In this document: piece by piece, positions 44,967 to 52,691 of the stretch
Layout: every line of letters starts with the position of its first letter
Position numbering within the stretch: the stretch's first letter is position 1
NCBI GenBank assembly: GCA_017558505.1
Contig: JAFYUM010000013.1
Location: 1-64,000 of the forward strand
From: Ruminococcus sp.
Lineage (GTDB): Bacteria; Bacillota; Clostridia; Oscillospirales; Ruminococcaceae
Direction of reading: 5' to 3'
DNA: 64,000 nucleotides
Program-made: the position numbers and the translations under genes
The notes under the pieces: generated by a model
What the model was told of the DNA's origin: nothing
The model's input: the letters and a program-made list of their open reading frames with translations, nothing else
The model's database searches: none

Positions 44967-45164
44967 ATGAACAATCCAAACAATCCGCAGGAGCTTGCAG
45001 AGCTTATAGATTCTCTTATGTTAGAGGGCAGCGGTCATATCAATGTAATTGTCAACGACGAGGAGGATATGACATTGAATGTTATCAGAAGCAAGGAATA
45101 TTGCGGAAAAGGTGCTTGCTGTCAGCCTACAGAAAACGCAATCGACAATGAACAGGAGGAATAA
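44967..45164 (+). CDS. Small protein resembling a truncated, glycine-less PFL radical domain
   Basis: 65 aa, starting 1 base after the pflB stop with GAGG upstream. The segment [21 protein letters not shown] lines up with [24 protein letters not shown] of the next gene, that is, the part just before the glycyl-radical loop. The radical loop RVSGYAV itself is missing; in its place is a Cys-rich tail CGKGACC followed by an acidic end. It cannot carry the radical by itself. It may be a structural, metal-binding or redox-protective partner of the split enzyme, or a decayed duplicate. I know of no named family. Confidence 0.7.
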   Translation: MNNPNNPQELAELIDSLMLEGSGHINVIVNDEEDMTLNVIRSKEYCGKGACCQPTENAIDNEQEE

Positions 45165-45166
45165 TT

Positions 45167-45406
45167 ATGGAAAATCAGAAGCAGATTGATAATCTTATTG
45201 ATTTACTTGACGGATACGTTGAAAAAGGCGGTCACCACCTCAACGTCAATGTCTTTACAAAAGAAACTCTCCTTGACGCACAGGCTCACCCCGAAAGATA
45301 CCCACAGCTTACTGTAAGAGTTTCGGGATATGCTGTAAACTTTGTAAAGCTTACAAAAGAACAGCAGGATGATGTTATTTCAAGAACATTCCATGATAAA
45401 TTATAA
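45167..45406 (+). CDS. Stand-alone glycyl-radical domain of pyruvate formate-lyase
   Basis: 79 aa with its own AGGAGG. It matches the C-terminal end of pyruvate formate-lyase: [36 protein letters not shown] and [18 protein letters not shown], with the radical glycine at Gly54. It resembles GrcA (YfiD), the spare-part domain that repairs oxygen-cleaved PFL in enterics. Here the large subunit has no radical domain of its own, so this protein should be an obligatory subunit. It ends just before a terminator, so the three genes form one operon. Confidence 0.93.
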   Translation: MENQKQIDNLIDLLDGYVEKGGHHLNVNVFTKETLLDAQAHPERYPQLTVRVSGYAVNFVKLTKEQQDDVISRTFHDKL

Positions 45407-45410
45407 AGCG

Positions 45411-45441
45411 AAAGGCGGACGATTTGTCCGCCTTTTGTTTT
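45411..45441. terminator. Terminator shared by the PFL operon and the ferritin-like gene
   Basis: AAAGGCGGAC pairs perfectly with GTCCGCCTTT over 5 nt and is followed by TGTTTT. It overlaps the 3' end of the converging gene at 45440. Confidence 0.88.
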
Positions 45442-45874
45442 ATAAAAACTGCCGCATATTCTGTGACAGTTTTTCCTCCGCTTTGATAAGCCGCTTTGCA
45501 ATATCCTTTGAACGCTCATCTGCCGCCTTGTACTGATTCATATAACGGCTGATGGATTTGATTCCCATATTGCAGCCGTCTGTCATAAGCTCAGCAATCG
45601 TTGCGTCGGATTCGTCCATTTTGAGCTTCATATTTGTCTTTATCCAGGACATACCAGAAGCAATGGGATTAGGCTCCTTACCGTTGTCGTGATAATCTGC
45701 AAGAACTTTCTGTAAATCGTTTTTCAAAGCTTCATTTTCCTCTGTGCTCTCACGCAGATACTTCCTCATATCCGTACTGTGTGCGTACTCCGTTACTTCA
45801 TCAAGGGCGGAAATACCCATTTTAATACCTGCATCGCACTCACGAAGCAGCTTTATAGTATCCTGTTCTACCAT
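45440..45874 (-). CDS. Four-helix (ferritin-like, DUF2383-type) protein
   Basis: 144 aa, predicted nearly all alpha helical, with no signal peptide. Two similar helix pairs start DAGIKMGISALDEV and DGCNMGIKSISRYM, and the pattern LRESTEENEALKNDLQ between them fits the DUF2383 ferritin-like group, though clear di-iron ligands are not evident. Function unknown; possibly stress related. Its start codon directly follows a terminator-like hairpin whose 3' arm contains its own Shine-Dalgarno. Confidence 0.6.
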   Translation of the reverse strand: MVEQDTIKLLRECDAGIKMGISALDEVTEYAHSTDMRKYLRESTEENEALKNDLQKVLADYHDNGKEPNPIASGMSWIKTNMKLKMDESDATIAELMTDGCNMGIKSISRYMNQYKAADERSKDIAKRLIKAEEKLSQNMRQFL

Positions 45875-45922
45875 AAAAAATCACATCCTTTCACCATTAT
45901 TATTAGCTGAAAAGATGTGATT
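45875..45922 (-). terminator. Terminator-like hairpin that holds the next gene's ribosome binding site
   Basis: On the minus strand a 14-bp stem (45922-45909 with 45892-45879, one G-U) with a 16-nt loop is followed by six T that run straight into the ATG at 45874. The 3' arm contains GAAAGGATGTG, the Shine-Dalgarno of the ferritin-like gene. It can end the dap operon and at the same time hide the ribosome site. Confidence 0.75.
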
Positions 45923-45928
45923 ATTCTT

Positions 45929-46180
45929 TTATTTACTTTTATTTTTCTTTATGCCAATTGCGGATATAATAATAATTGCAATTCCTACCACAAGGGCGGC
46001 TATTGGAAAAATTCCCAACCTTGAAATTAAAAAAATCGCTGTAGGTCCGTCAGCACCGCCGATTATTCCGATACTTTCGCTTGAAGTTCCACCAAAAGCT
46101 ATTCCCGAAATGATCACACCGCCGACAGCTGCAATTAAAATTCCCACAATAAGAAATACAACACTCAGTATCTTTTTCAT
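45929..46180 (-). CDS. Small membrane protein with OadB-like signature
   Basis: 83 aa with two hydrophobic segments (about 5-30 and 52-75) and a short basic tail. Between them is GIIGGADGPTAIFL, the hallmark loop of the beta subunit of Na+-pumping decarboxylases (OadB/GcdB), but the remaining ten or so helices are absent. It starts 16 bases after ddh and ends before the hairpin at 45922, so it is the last gene of the lysine-riboswitch operon. Function unknown. Annotation as a decarboxylase subunit would be misleading. Confidence 0.65.
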   Translation of the reverse strand: MKKILSVVFLIVGILIAAVGGVIISGIAFGGTSSESIGIIGGADGPTAIFLISRLGIFPIAALVVGIAIIIISAIGIKKNKSK

Positions 46181-46196
46181 AATTCCACCTTTTCAA

Positions 46197-47183
46197 TTAA
46201 AGGAGAGTAGCACGGAGTTCCTCTGCGCTGAGAGGTGAAAGATAAGCAGGAGCAATATCAAATGCAGTTTTACAGCCAGTTGCACCCTCTGCACTAAGTC
46301 TTGAAATTGCTCTTGCATAGCATACGAGAACGCTTGCTGTAAATTCGGGATTTGATTCAAGCTTGAGAGAATACTCTATCATCTGATGTGTTTTCTCGCC
46401 ATTGCCTGTAAGTCCGCTTCTCATAACAAATCCACCGTGAGGCATTTTGTTGTGAACAGCGTCAAATTCCTCCTCTGTAATGAAATTTACAGTTGTATCA
46501 TATTCGTCAAAGTAATTCTTCATTGTCTTGATTGATTCCTCAATCTTTGCAAGGTCAGCACCCTCCTCAGCAACTACCCAGCACTCACGGAGATGCTTCT
46601 GACGAGTTGTAAGCTCGGGCTGACTTCCGCTTCTTACTGCATCCATAGCAACCTCAATGGGCACAGTGTACTGAATACCACGCTTTACACCCTCAACACG
46701 GCGGATAGCGTCAGAATGTCCCTGACTTACGCCCTTTCCCCAGAAAGTATATGTCTTGCCCTTTGGAAGTATTGCCTCTGCATAGAGTCTGTTAAGAGAG
46801 AAAAGACCGGGATCCCAACCGAGGGAAATAAATGCAAGCTTTCCGCTTTCCTTTGCCGCTTTGTCAACATATGCAAAATGCTCCGGAATACGTGCATGAG
46901 TGTCAAAGCTGTCAATTACATTGAAAACCTTTGCAAGTTCAGGAGTCTGCTTGGGAAGATCAGTAGCGCTGCCGCCGCAGATAATCATTACATCTATAGC
47001 GTCAGCCATATTCATTGCATCATCCATGCTGTAAGCCTTAACGCCTGTAACAGTTGAAACAGTTGCAGGATCACGTCTTGTGAAAACACCTACAAGTTCC
47101 ATATCATCATTCTGTGCAACAGCCAGCTCAACACCCTTGCCAAGATTACCATAGCCTGCGATACCAATTCTGATTCTGCTCAT
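46197..47183 (-). CDS. ddh: meso-Diaminopimelate D-dehydrogenase
   Basis: 328 aa. NADPH-dependent one-step conversion of tetrahydrodipicolinate and ammonia to meso-diaminopimelate, bypassing the acylated branch. RIGIAGYGNLGKGVE is the Rossmann motif, and SLGWDPGLFSLNR with WGKGVSQGHSDAIRRVEGV match the family. It sits directly after dapB, which supplies its substrate, and feeds peptidoglycan and lysine. Confidence 0.95.
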   Translation of the reverse strand: MSRIRIGIAGYGNLGKGVELAVAQNDDMELVGVFTRRDPATVSTVTGVKAYSMDDAMNMADAIDVMIICGGSATDLPKQTPELAKVFNVIDSFDTHARIPEHFAYVDKAAKESGKLAFISLGWDPGLFSLNRLYAEAILPKGKTYTFWGKGVSQGHSDAIRRVEGVKRGIQYTVPIEVAMDAVRSGSQPELTTRQKHLRECWVVAEEGADLAKIEESIKTMKNYFDEYDTTVNFITEEEFDAVHNKMPHGGFVMRSGLTGNGEKTHQMIEYSLKLESNPEFTASVLVCYARAISRLSAEGATGCKTAFDIAPAYLSPLSAEELRATLL

Positions 47184-47213
47184 TTCAAATCAATCCTTTC
47201 ATCTCTTTTGCGA

Positions 47214-47963
47214 TTATATAAGTCCCTGCATATCGTAAAGTCCTGCCGGCTTATCCTTGAGAAATATTGCCGCTTTAACTGAACCCTCCGCAAAAACTGT
47301 CTTTGAAGATGCAGAGTGAGATAATGTTATAACTTCGTCATTTCCTGCAAAAATTACATCGTGCTCGCCTACGATAGTGCCGCCTCTAATAGCGTGCATT
47401 CCAATTTCTGACTTTTCACGCTTCTGACGGCGTGAATGGCGGTCATATACGTACTGCTTTGAATTGTCAAAAGTTTCATTTATGGCATTGGCAAGCATAA
47501 TAGCCGTACCGCTGGGAGCGTCTATTTTTAAATTATGGTGCTTTTCAACGATTTCAATATCAAATCTGTCACCAAGAACCTCTGCAGCCTTTTTGGCAAG
47601 ATTTACAAGAAGATTTATACCAAGCGACATATTGAATGTAAAGAATACAGCAATATGCTCTGCGGCAGCCTTAATCTTTGCAATCTGCTCATCACTGTAG
47701 CCTGTTGAAGCAACAACAATAGGTGTTCCTGTTGAAAGACAGTATTCAAGCAATGCATCAAGTGAAGCAGGATTTGAGAAATCAATTATAACATCGGGCT
47801 TCACGGGAAGCTTTGAAGGAGCGTCAACTATAGGGAAATCCGCATACTGCTCTGTGTACAGGTCAATACCTGCAACTACACTGCAATCCTCTCTGTCCTT
47901 GATACAGTTGTAAATGGTCTTGCCCATTTTACCGTTTGCACCGCATATTGCCACATTTGTCAT
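47214..47963 (-). CDS. dapB: 4-hydroxy-tetrahydrodipicolinate reductase
   Basis: 249 aa. Reduces the DapA product to tetrahydrodipicolinate. ICGANGKMGKTI is the NAD(P)H loop; VEKHHNLKIDAPSGTA carries the catalytic His-Lys region; GGTIVGEHDVIFAG is the last signature. Between dapA and ddh in the operon. Confidence 0.97.
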   Translation of the reverse strand: MTNVAICGANGKMGKTIYNCIKDREDCSVVAGIDLYTEQYADFPIVDAPSKLPVKPDVIIDFSNPASLDALLEYCLSTGTPIVVASTGYSDEQIAKIKAAAEHIAVFFTFNMSLGINLLVNLAKKAAEVLGDRFDIEIVEKHHNLKIDAPSGTAIMLANAINETFDNSKQYVYDRHSRRQKREKSEIGMHAIRGGTIVGEHDVIFAGNDEVITLSHSASSKTVFAEGSVKAAIFLKDKPAGLYDMQGLI

Positions 47964-47983
47964 AATTCCACATCCTTTGGATT

Positions 47984-48871
47984 TTATATAAGATTATGTT
48001 TTTCAAGTGAAGTACGGAGAGCAGCTCTGTGCTCATCTGTCATATCAACAAGGGGAAGTCTGCACTTACCTGCATTCCAGCCCATCATATTCATAGCTTC
48101 CTTTACAGGAATAGGGTTAACCTCGATGAAAAGATTATTGATGAGGTCAAGATAATCAATCTGAAGCTTTGTAGCCTCAGCAAAATTGTTATCAAGACAA
48201 TACTGTGTCATCATATGTGTTTCCTTTGGAATAACATGGGAAAGAACAGAAATAACGCCCTTTGCACCAAGTGACATAAGAGGAACGATCATATCATCAT
48301 TTCCACTGTACACGTCAATCATATCCCCGCATTCGGCAATAAGCTGTGCGGCATAGCTGATATTTCCGCTTGCTTCCTTGACAGCAACAATATTCTTATG
48401 ACTGGCAAGCGCCTTGATTGTTGAGATCTCCATATTCATACCTGTTCTGCCAGGGATATTATAAAGTACTATCGGGATATTTACTGCGTCAGCAATAGCT
48501 GTGAAATGTGCAATAAGCCCCTTCTGTGTTGTCTTGTTATAGTAGGGAGTAACAAGAAGAAGTCCGTCTGCACCGAGTTCCTCTGCCTCCTTGGAAAGCT
48601 TTATGGCATATGATGTGTCATTGCTTCCTGTTCCTGCAATAACGGGAACTCTCTTTGCTGTTTTTTCAACTGCAAATCTGATACATTCGAGATGCTCCTC
48701 ATCAGACATTGTAGAAGCCTCGCCTGTAGTACCGCAGATAACGATAGCATCTGTGCCGTTGGCAATCTGGTCATCTATCATCTCTCCGAGAACGTCAAAA
48801 TTAATAGTGCCGTCCTCGTTCATAGGTGTAATAATAGCAATAGCCGCACCTGTAAAAATAGTGTTCTTCAT
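47984..48871 (-). CDS. dapA: 4-hydroxy-tetrahydrodipicolinate synthase
   Basis: 295 aa TIM barrel condensing pyruvate and aspartate semialdehyde. CGTTGEASTM binds pyruvate, LVTPYYNKTTQKG supplies the catalytic Tyr, YNIPGRTG follows, and the Schiff-base Lys is in IVAVKEASGN. Start of the DAP branch. Confidence 0.97.
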   Translation of the reverse strand: MKNTIFTGAAIAIITPMNEDGTINFDVLGEMIDDQIANGTDAIVICGTTGEASTMSDEEHLECIRFAVEKTAKRVPVIAGTGSNDTSYAIKLSKEAEELGADGLLLVTPYYNKTTQKGLIAHFTAIADAVNIPIVLYNIPGRTGMNMEISTIKALASHKNIVAVKEASGNISYAAQLIAECGDMIDVYSGNDDMIVPLMSLGAKGVISVLSHVIPKETHMMTQYCLDNNFAEATKLQIDYLDLINNLFIEVNPIPVKEAMNMMGWNAGKCRLPLVDMTDEHRAALRTSLEKHNLI

Positions 48872-48890
48872 ACACTCAACCCCTTTCGTT

Positions 48891-48970
48891 TAATGCGTAA
48901 TTCATAATGCGTAATTATTTTGAAATGCGGGCGGATAATATCCGCCCCTACATATTCGCATTACGAATTA
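48891..48970. repeat. Short palindromic repeat between asd and dapA
   Basis: Two direct AATGCGTAATT units at the left, a central GGGCGGATAATATCCGCCC palindrome and at the right CGCATTACGAATTA, which is complementary to the left unit. The 80-bp element fills the asd-dapA gap and abuts the asd stop. No coding potential; MITE-like. In the mRNA it forms strong hairpins that could stabilise or attenuate the downstream message. Confidence 0.65.
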
Positions 48971-50047
48971 ATCAAAGTAGCCCTTAGCTGCAAGAAGCTC
49001 TGCGAGAAGAACTGCACCGCCTGCTGCGCCTCTTAATGTATTGTGTGAAAGGCATACAAACTTGTAATCGTACTGTGTATCTTCTCTTAATCTGCCAGCT
49101 GAAACAGCCATACCGCCTTCAAGATTTCTGTCAAGCTTAGCCTGTGGACGGTTATCCTCCTCAAAGTAGTGAATGAACTGCTTTGGAGCAGATGGAAGTT
49201 CAAGTTCCTGTGGAACGCCCTTGAAATCAGCCCAGAGCTGGAGGATTTCTTCCTTGGAAGGCTTGTTCTCAAAGCTTACAAATACAGCAGCTGTGTGACC
49301 ATCAGAAACAGGTACACGGAGACACTGTGTTGTAATTGAAGGTGTGGAAGCCTTTACAATCTCACCGTTCTCAATTGTACCCCATACCTTGAGTGGCTCC
49401 TGCTCGGACTTTTCTTCCTCGCCGCCGATGAAAGGAATAAGATTATCAACCATTTCAGGCCATGTGTCAAAATTCTTTCCTGCGCCTGAAATTGCCTGAT
49501 ATGTACAAGCAAGAACATTCTTGATACCAAACTTTCTTAAGGGGTGGAGTGCAGGAACATAGCTCTGGATTGAGCAGTTGGACTTAACTGCGATAAATCC
49601 TCTCTTTGTACCAAGACGCTCTCTCTGTGAAGCGATGATTTCAATATGCTCAGGGTTAATCTCCGGCACTACCATAGGAACGTCAGCTGTAAATCTGTGT
49701 GCGGAGTTGTTGGAAACGATAGGACACTCAGCCTTTGCATATGCTTCTTCAAGAGCCTTGATTTCGTCCTTCTTCATATCAACAGCACAGAAACAGAAGT
49801 CAACCATAGACGCGATTTTCTCGATATCAGCCGTTGCGTCCATGAGAATCATATTCTTCATAGCCTCAGGCATGGAAACTGCCATCTTCCAACGCTCACC
49901 TGCAACTTCCTCATATGTCTTGCCTGCGCTTCTTGGTGAAGCTGCAAGAACCTTTACATTGAACCAAGGGTGATTTTCGAGAAGTGTTGCAAATCTCTGT
50001 CCAACCATACCTGTAGCTCCGATTATACCTACATTAAACTGCTTCAT
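48968..50047 (-). CDS. asd: Aspartate-semialdehyde dehydrogenase
   Basis: 359 aa. Makes aspartate semialdehyde for lysine, threonine and methionine. VGIIGATGMVGQRFA is the NADP loop, VKSNCSIQSYVPAL contains the catalytic Cys, and the later RVPVSDGHTAAVFV block has the substrate residues. It is the first gene under the lysine riboswitch. Confidence 0.96.
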   Translation of the reverse strand: MKQFNVGIIGATGMVGQRFATLLENHPWFNVKVLAASPRSAGKTYEEVAGERWKMAVSMPEAMKNMILMDATADIEKIASMVDFCFCAVDMKKDEIKALEEAYAKAECPIVSNNSAHRFTADVPMVVPEINPEHIEIIASQRERLGTKRGFIAVKSNCSIQSYVPALHPLRKFGIKNVLACTYQAISGAGKNFDTWPEMVDNLIPFIGGEEEKSEQEPLKVWGTIENGEIVKASTPSITTQCLRVPVSDGHTAAVFVSFENKPSKEEILQLWADFKGVPQELELPSAPKQFIHYFEEDNRPQAKLDRNLEGGMAVSAGRLREDTQYDYKFVCLSHNTLRGAAGGAVLLAELLAAKGYFD

Positions 50048-50084
50048 AAATAATCTCCTTTTAAAAAAATTTTTTAAATAATAA

Positions 50085-50106
50085 GAAAACCGGTTGCAAA
50101 CCGGTC
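50085..50106 (-). terminator. Riboswitch terminator upstream of asd
   Basis: On the minus strand ACCGGTT/AACCGGT closes a 3-nt loop and is followed by TTTTC. It lies between the lysine aptamer and asd, where lysine-bound RNA should stop transcription. Confidence 0.8.
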
Positions 50107-50152
50107 CATCATGAGTTATAATAGAAGTATTGGCATTGATAATTTTTTATGC

Positions 50153-50318
50153 CGATAGCACTCCACCATAAACATGATGACAGCCGCAAGCCTGTTAAAC
50201 TTACAGCCGGAATGATACTTACCAGATATCATACCTCGGCGGCATTGCCTTTCATCTCATTTCACGGGATATGGTCATCCTCCATGAGGTTACTGATCTC
50301 AGCCGCGCCTCTACCTAA
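50153..50318 (-). promoter_or_regulatory. Lysine riboswitch (L box)
   Basis: Read on the minus strand the transcript begins AGGTAGAGGCGCGGC, followed by a GAGATCAGTAA turn, GAAAGGCAATGCCGCCGAGGT and ATCTGG, GGCTTGCGGCTGTC and the closing GGAGTGCTATC. These are the conserved lysine-riboswitch blocks in order, with P1 formed by GGTAG and CTATC. It controls asd-dapA-dapB-ddh by premature termination. Confidence 0.93.
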
Positions 50319-50323
50319 TATCT

Positions 50324-50352
50324 ATAATATCACTTTCTTTGTGATATGTCAA
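50324..50352 (-). promoter_or_regulatory. Promoter of the asd-dap-ddh operon
   Basis: On the minus strand TTGACA (50347-50352), 17 bp, TATTAT (50324-50329), placing the start at the riboswitch's first base. Confidence 0.85.
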
Positions 50353-50452
50353 TATCTTTATAAAAAAAATATTTTTGAATTATATTGGCGAAAACTATGT
50401 AAAATGTCGCAAAAAATCATATAATTCATAACAGATAAGGAGCTTTTACAAT

Positions 50453-51484
50453 ATGCAGCTTTTAAAATCAGATTTTTACTACGATCTTCCTGAGGATCTT
50501 ATCGCACAGACTCCCATAGAACCCAGAAACGCTTCACGTATGATGTGCATTGACAGAAACACAGGCAACATCACCCACGACCACTTCTATAATTTATGCA
50601 GCCGCATGAAAAAAGGTGATTTGCTTGTTATGAATGATTCAAGAGTTATTCCTGCAAGGCTTTACGGTGAAAAAATCGGAAACGATACATTCATCGAATT
50701 CCTGCTTCTTGAACAAAAGGGCGATAAGCTGTGGGAAATCATATGCCGCCCTGGTAAAAAGGCAAAAGTCGGCACAAAATTCTCATTCGGAAACGGCAGA
50801 CTGATTGCAGAGGTTGTGGAAGTGAAGGACGACGGCAACAGAATTGTTCAGTTTGAATGTGAGGGCAACTTCTTTACTGCCCTTGAAGATGTGGGACAAA
50901 TGCCTCTGCCGCCCTATATCACGGAAAAACTTGAAGATAAGGAGCGTTATCAGACGGTTTATTCCAACGAGGCAGGCTCTGCAGCAGCTCCTACAGCAGG
51001 ACTTCATTTCACAGAGGAAATGCTTGATGAGCTTCGTGCAAAGGGTATTAAAACGGCATTTGTAACGCTTCACGTGGGACTCGGCACATTCCGCCCCGTT
51101 AAGGAGGATAACGTCCTCGACCATAAAATGCACAGCGAACACTACTATCTCCCGAAAGAAACCGCCGATTTAATAAATCAGACAAAAGCTGAGGGCGGAC
51201 GTGTTATTGCTGTAGGCACAACTACCTGCCGTACTCTTGAAAGTGTGGCAAGCTTTTTCGGGGATATTTCCGAGCGTGAGGGCTACACTGATATTTTCAT
51301 TTACCCAGGCTATGAATTCAAGTGTATTGACGGACTTATCACTAATTTCCACCTGCCCGAAAGTACGCTTATTATGCTTGTATCCGCATTTACAGGCTAT
51401 GATAACACAATGAACGCTTACAAAACTGCCGTTGAAGAAAAATACAGATTTTTCAGCTTCGGTGATTCTATGTGTATTTTATAA
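50453..51484 (+). CDS. queA: tRNA preQ1(34) S-adenosylmethionine ribosyltransferase-isomerase
   Basis: 343 aa. Transfers a ribosyl unit from SAM to preQ1 in tRNA, the step after Tgt in queuosine synthesis. LPEDLIAQTP at the start, DLLVMNDSRVIPARL, AAPTAGLHFT and the C-terminal NFHLPESTLIMLVSAF are signature blocks. AAGGAGC lies upstream of the start. It is divergent from the lysine operon and followed by tgt. Confidence 0.97.
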   Translation: MQLLKSDFYYDLPEDLIAQTPIEPRNASRMMCIDRNTGNITHDHFYNLCSRMKKGDLLVMNDSRVIPARLYGEKIGNDTFIEFLLLEQKGDKLWEIICRPGKKAKVGTKFSFGNGRLIAEVVEVKDDGNRIVQFECEGNFFTALEDVGQMPLPPYITEKLEDKERYQTVYSNEAGSAAAPTAGLHFTEEMLDELRAKGIKTAFVTLHVGLGTFRPVKEDNVLDHKMHSEHYYLPKETADLINQTKAEGGRVIAVGTTTCRTLESVASFFGDISEREGYTDIFIYPGYEFKCIDGLITNFHLPESTLIMLVSAFTGYDNTMNAYKTAVEEKYRFFSFGDSMCIL

Positions 51485-51490
51485 CCCCTC

Positions 51491-51519
51491 TTGACATATT
51501 CCTCTTTTAAAGTTACAAT
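51491..51519 (+). promoter_or_regulatory. Promoter of tgt
   Basis: TTGACA (51491-51496), 17 bp, TACAAT (51514-51519), in the short queA-tgt gap. tgt and the genes after it can thus be transcribed separately from queA. Confidence 0.8.
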
Positions 51520-51551
51520 TAAACAGAAAAATACATCTCAAAGGAGAATTT

Positions 51552-52682
51552 ATGTATACATTACTTAAAACAGAAAACAAAGCCCGTCGTGGACAGGTAG
51601 AAACAGTTCACGGAACATTCCAGACTCCCTGCTTTATGAACGTGGGAACTTCTGCCGCTATAAAGGGCGGTATATCCTCAATTGACCTTAAAGGACTGAA
51701 AACACAGGTTGAACTGTGCAACACGTACCACCTTCACCTCCGTCCAGGCGATAAAATCGTAAAGGAAATGGGCGGACTTCACAAGTTTATGAACTGGGAT
51801 AAGCCCATTCTCACAGACAGCGGCGGATTCCAGGTATTTTCCCTTGCTAAATTACGCAAAATAAAGGAGGAGGGCGTATACTTTGCCTCACACATCGACG
51901 GTCACAGGATTTTTATGGGACCTGAGGAGAGTATGCAGATTCAGTCAAATCTCGGCTCAACAATTGCCATGGCTTTTGATGAATGTATTGAAAATCCCTC
52001 CACATACAAATACACAGCGGATTCAATTGAGCGTACAACACGCTGGCTTTATCGCTGTAAGGAGGAAATGGAACGTCTTAACAGCCTCCCCGATACAATC
52101 AACAAAAAGCAGATGCTTTTCGGAATAAATCAGGGTTCAACATATGACGATCTCCGTATAAAGCATATGGAGGATATTGCAAAGCTTGACCTTGACGGCT
52201 ACGCTATAGGCGGACTTGCCGTAGGTGAATCCACCGAGGAAATGTACAGAGTAATCGACGTCGTAGAGCCCTTTATGCCTGTTAATAAGCCACGTTACCT
52301 TATGGGTGTAGGTACTCCCTCAAATATTATTGAAGCCGTTGCAAGGGGTATTGATATGTTTGACTGCGTAATGCCCAGCAGAAACGCACGTCACGCTACT
52401 GTATTCACATGGAGCGGTATAATGCACCTCGGCAATAAGTGCTACGAAACCGATCCACGTCCCGTTGATGAACAGTGCGATTGCCCTACCTGCCGCAATT
52501 TCAGCCGTGCATATGTACGCCACCTTTTCAAGGCAAATGAACAGCTTGCAGGCAGACTTGCAGTACAGCACAATCTCTATTTCTACAACACTCTCACAGA
52601 AAAAATACGCGAAGCTATTGACGAGGGACGCTTTGAGCAGTTCCGTCAGAAATACTCCGTACTTCTCGCAACAAGAATTTAA
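51552..52682 (+). CDS. tgt: Queuine tRNA-ribosyltransferase
   Basis: 376 aa TIM barrel that swaps guanine 34 of tRNA for preQ1. TDSGGFQVFSL contains the base-binding Asp, GGLAVGE and DCVMPSRNARHATVFT the nucleophile region, and CDCPTCRNF with a distal His the Zn site. Full length. Confidence 0.97.
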   Translation: MYTLLKTENKARRGQVETVHGTFQTPCFMNVGTSAAIKGGISSIDLKGLKTQVELCNTYHLHLRPGDKIVKEMGGLHKFMNWDKPILTDSGGFQVFSLAKLRKIKEEGVYFASHIDGHRIFMGPEESMQIQSNLGSTIAMAFDECIENPSTYKYTADSIERTTRWLYRCKEEMERLNSLPDTINKKQMLFGINQGSTYDDLRIKHMEDIAKLDLDGYAIGGLAVGESTEEMYRVIDVVEPFMPVNKPRYLMGVGTPSNIIEAVARGIDMFDCVMPSRNARHATVFTWSGIMHLGNKCYETDPRPVDEQCDCPTCRNFSRAYVRHLFKANEQLAGRLAVQHNLYFYNTLTEKIREAIDEGRFEQFRQKYSVLLATRI

Positions 52683-52691
52683 GGTGATATA

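Noticed and set aside
44940-45170. A frameshift or sequencing error splitting one PFL gene
   Set aside because: Neither of the other frames joins the large part to the radical domain; each gene has its own ribosome site, and a separate small gene lies between.
45929-46180. Oxaloacetate decarboxylase beta subunit
   Set aside because: Only the signature loop is present; the 83-aa protein lacks the membrane core and there are no alpha or gamma subunit genes nearby.
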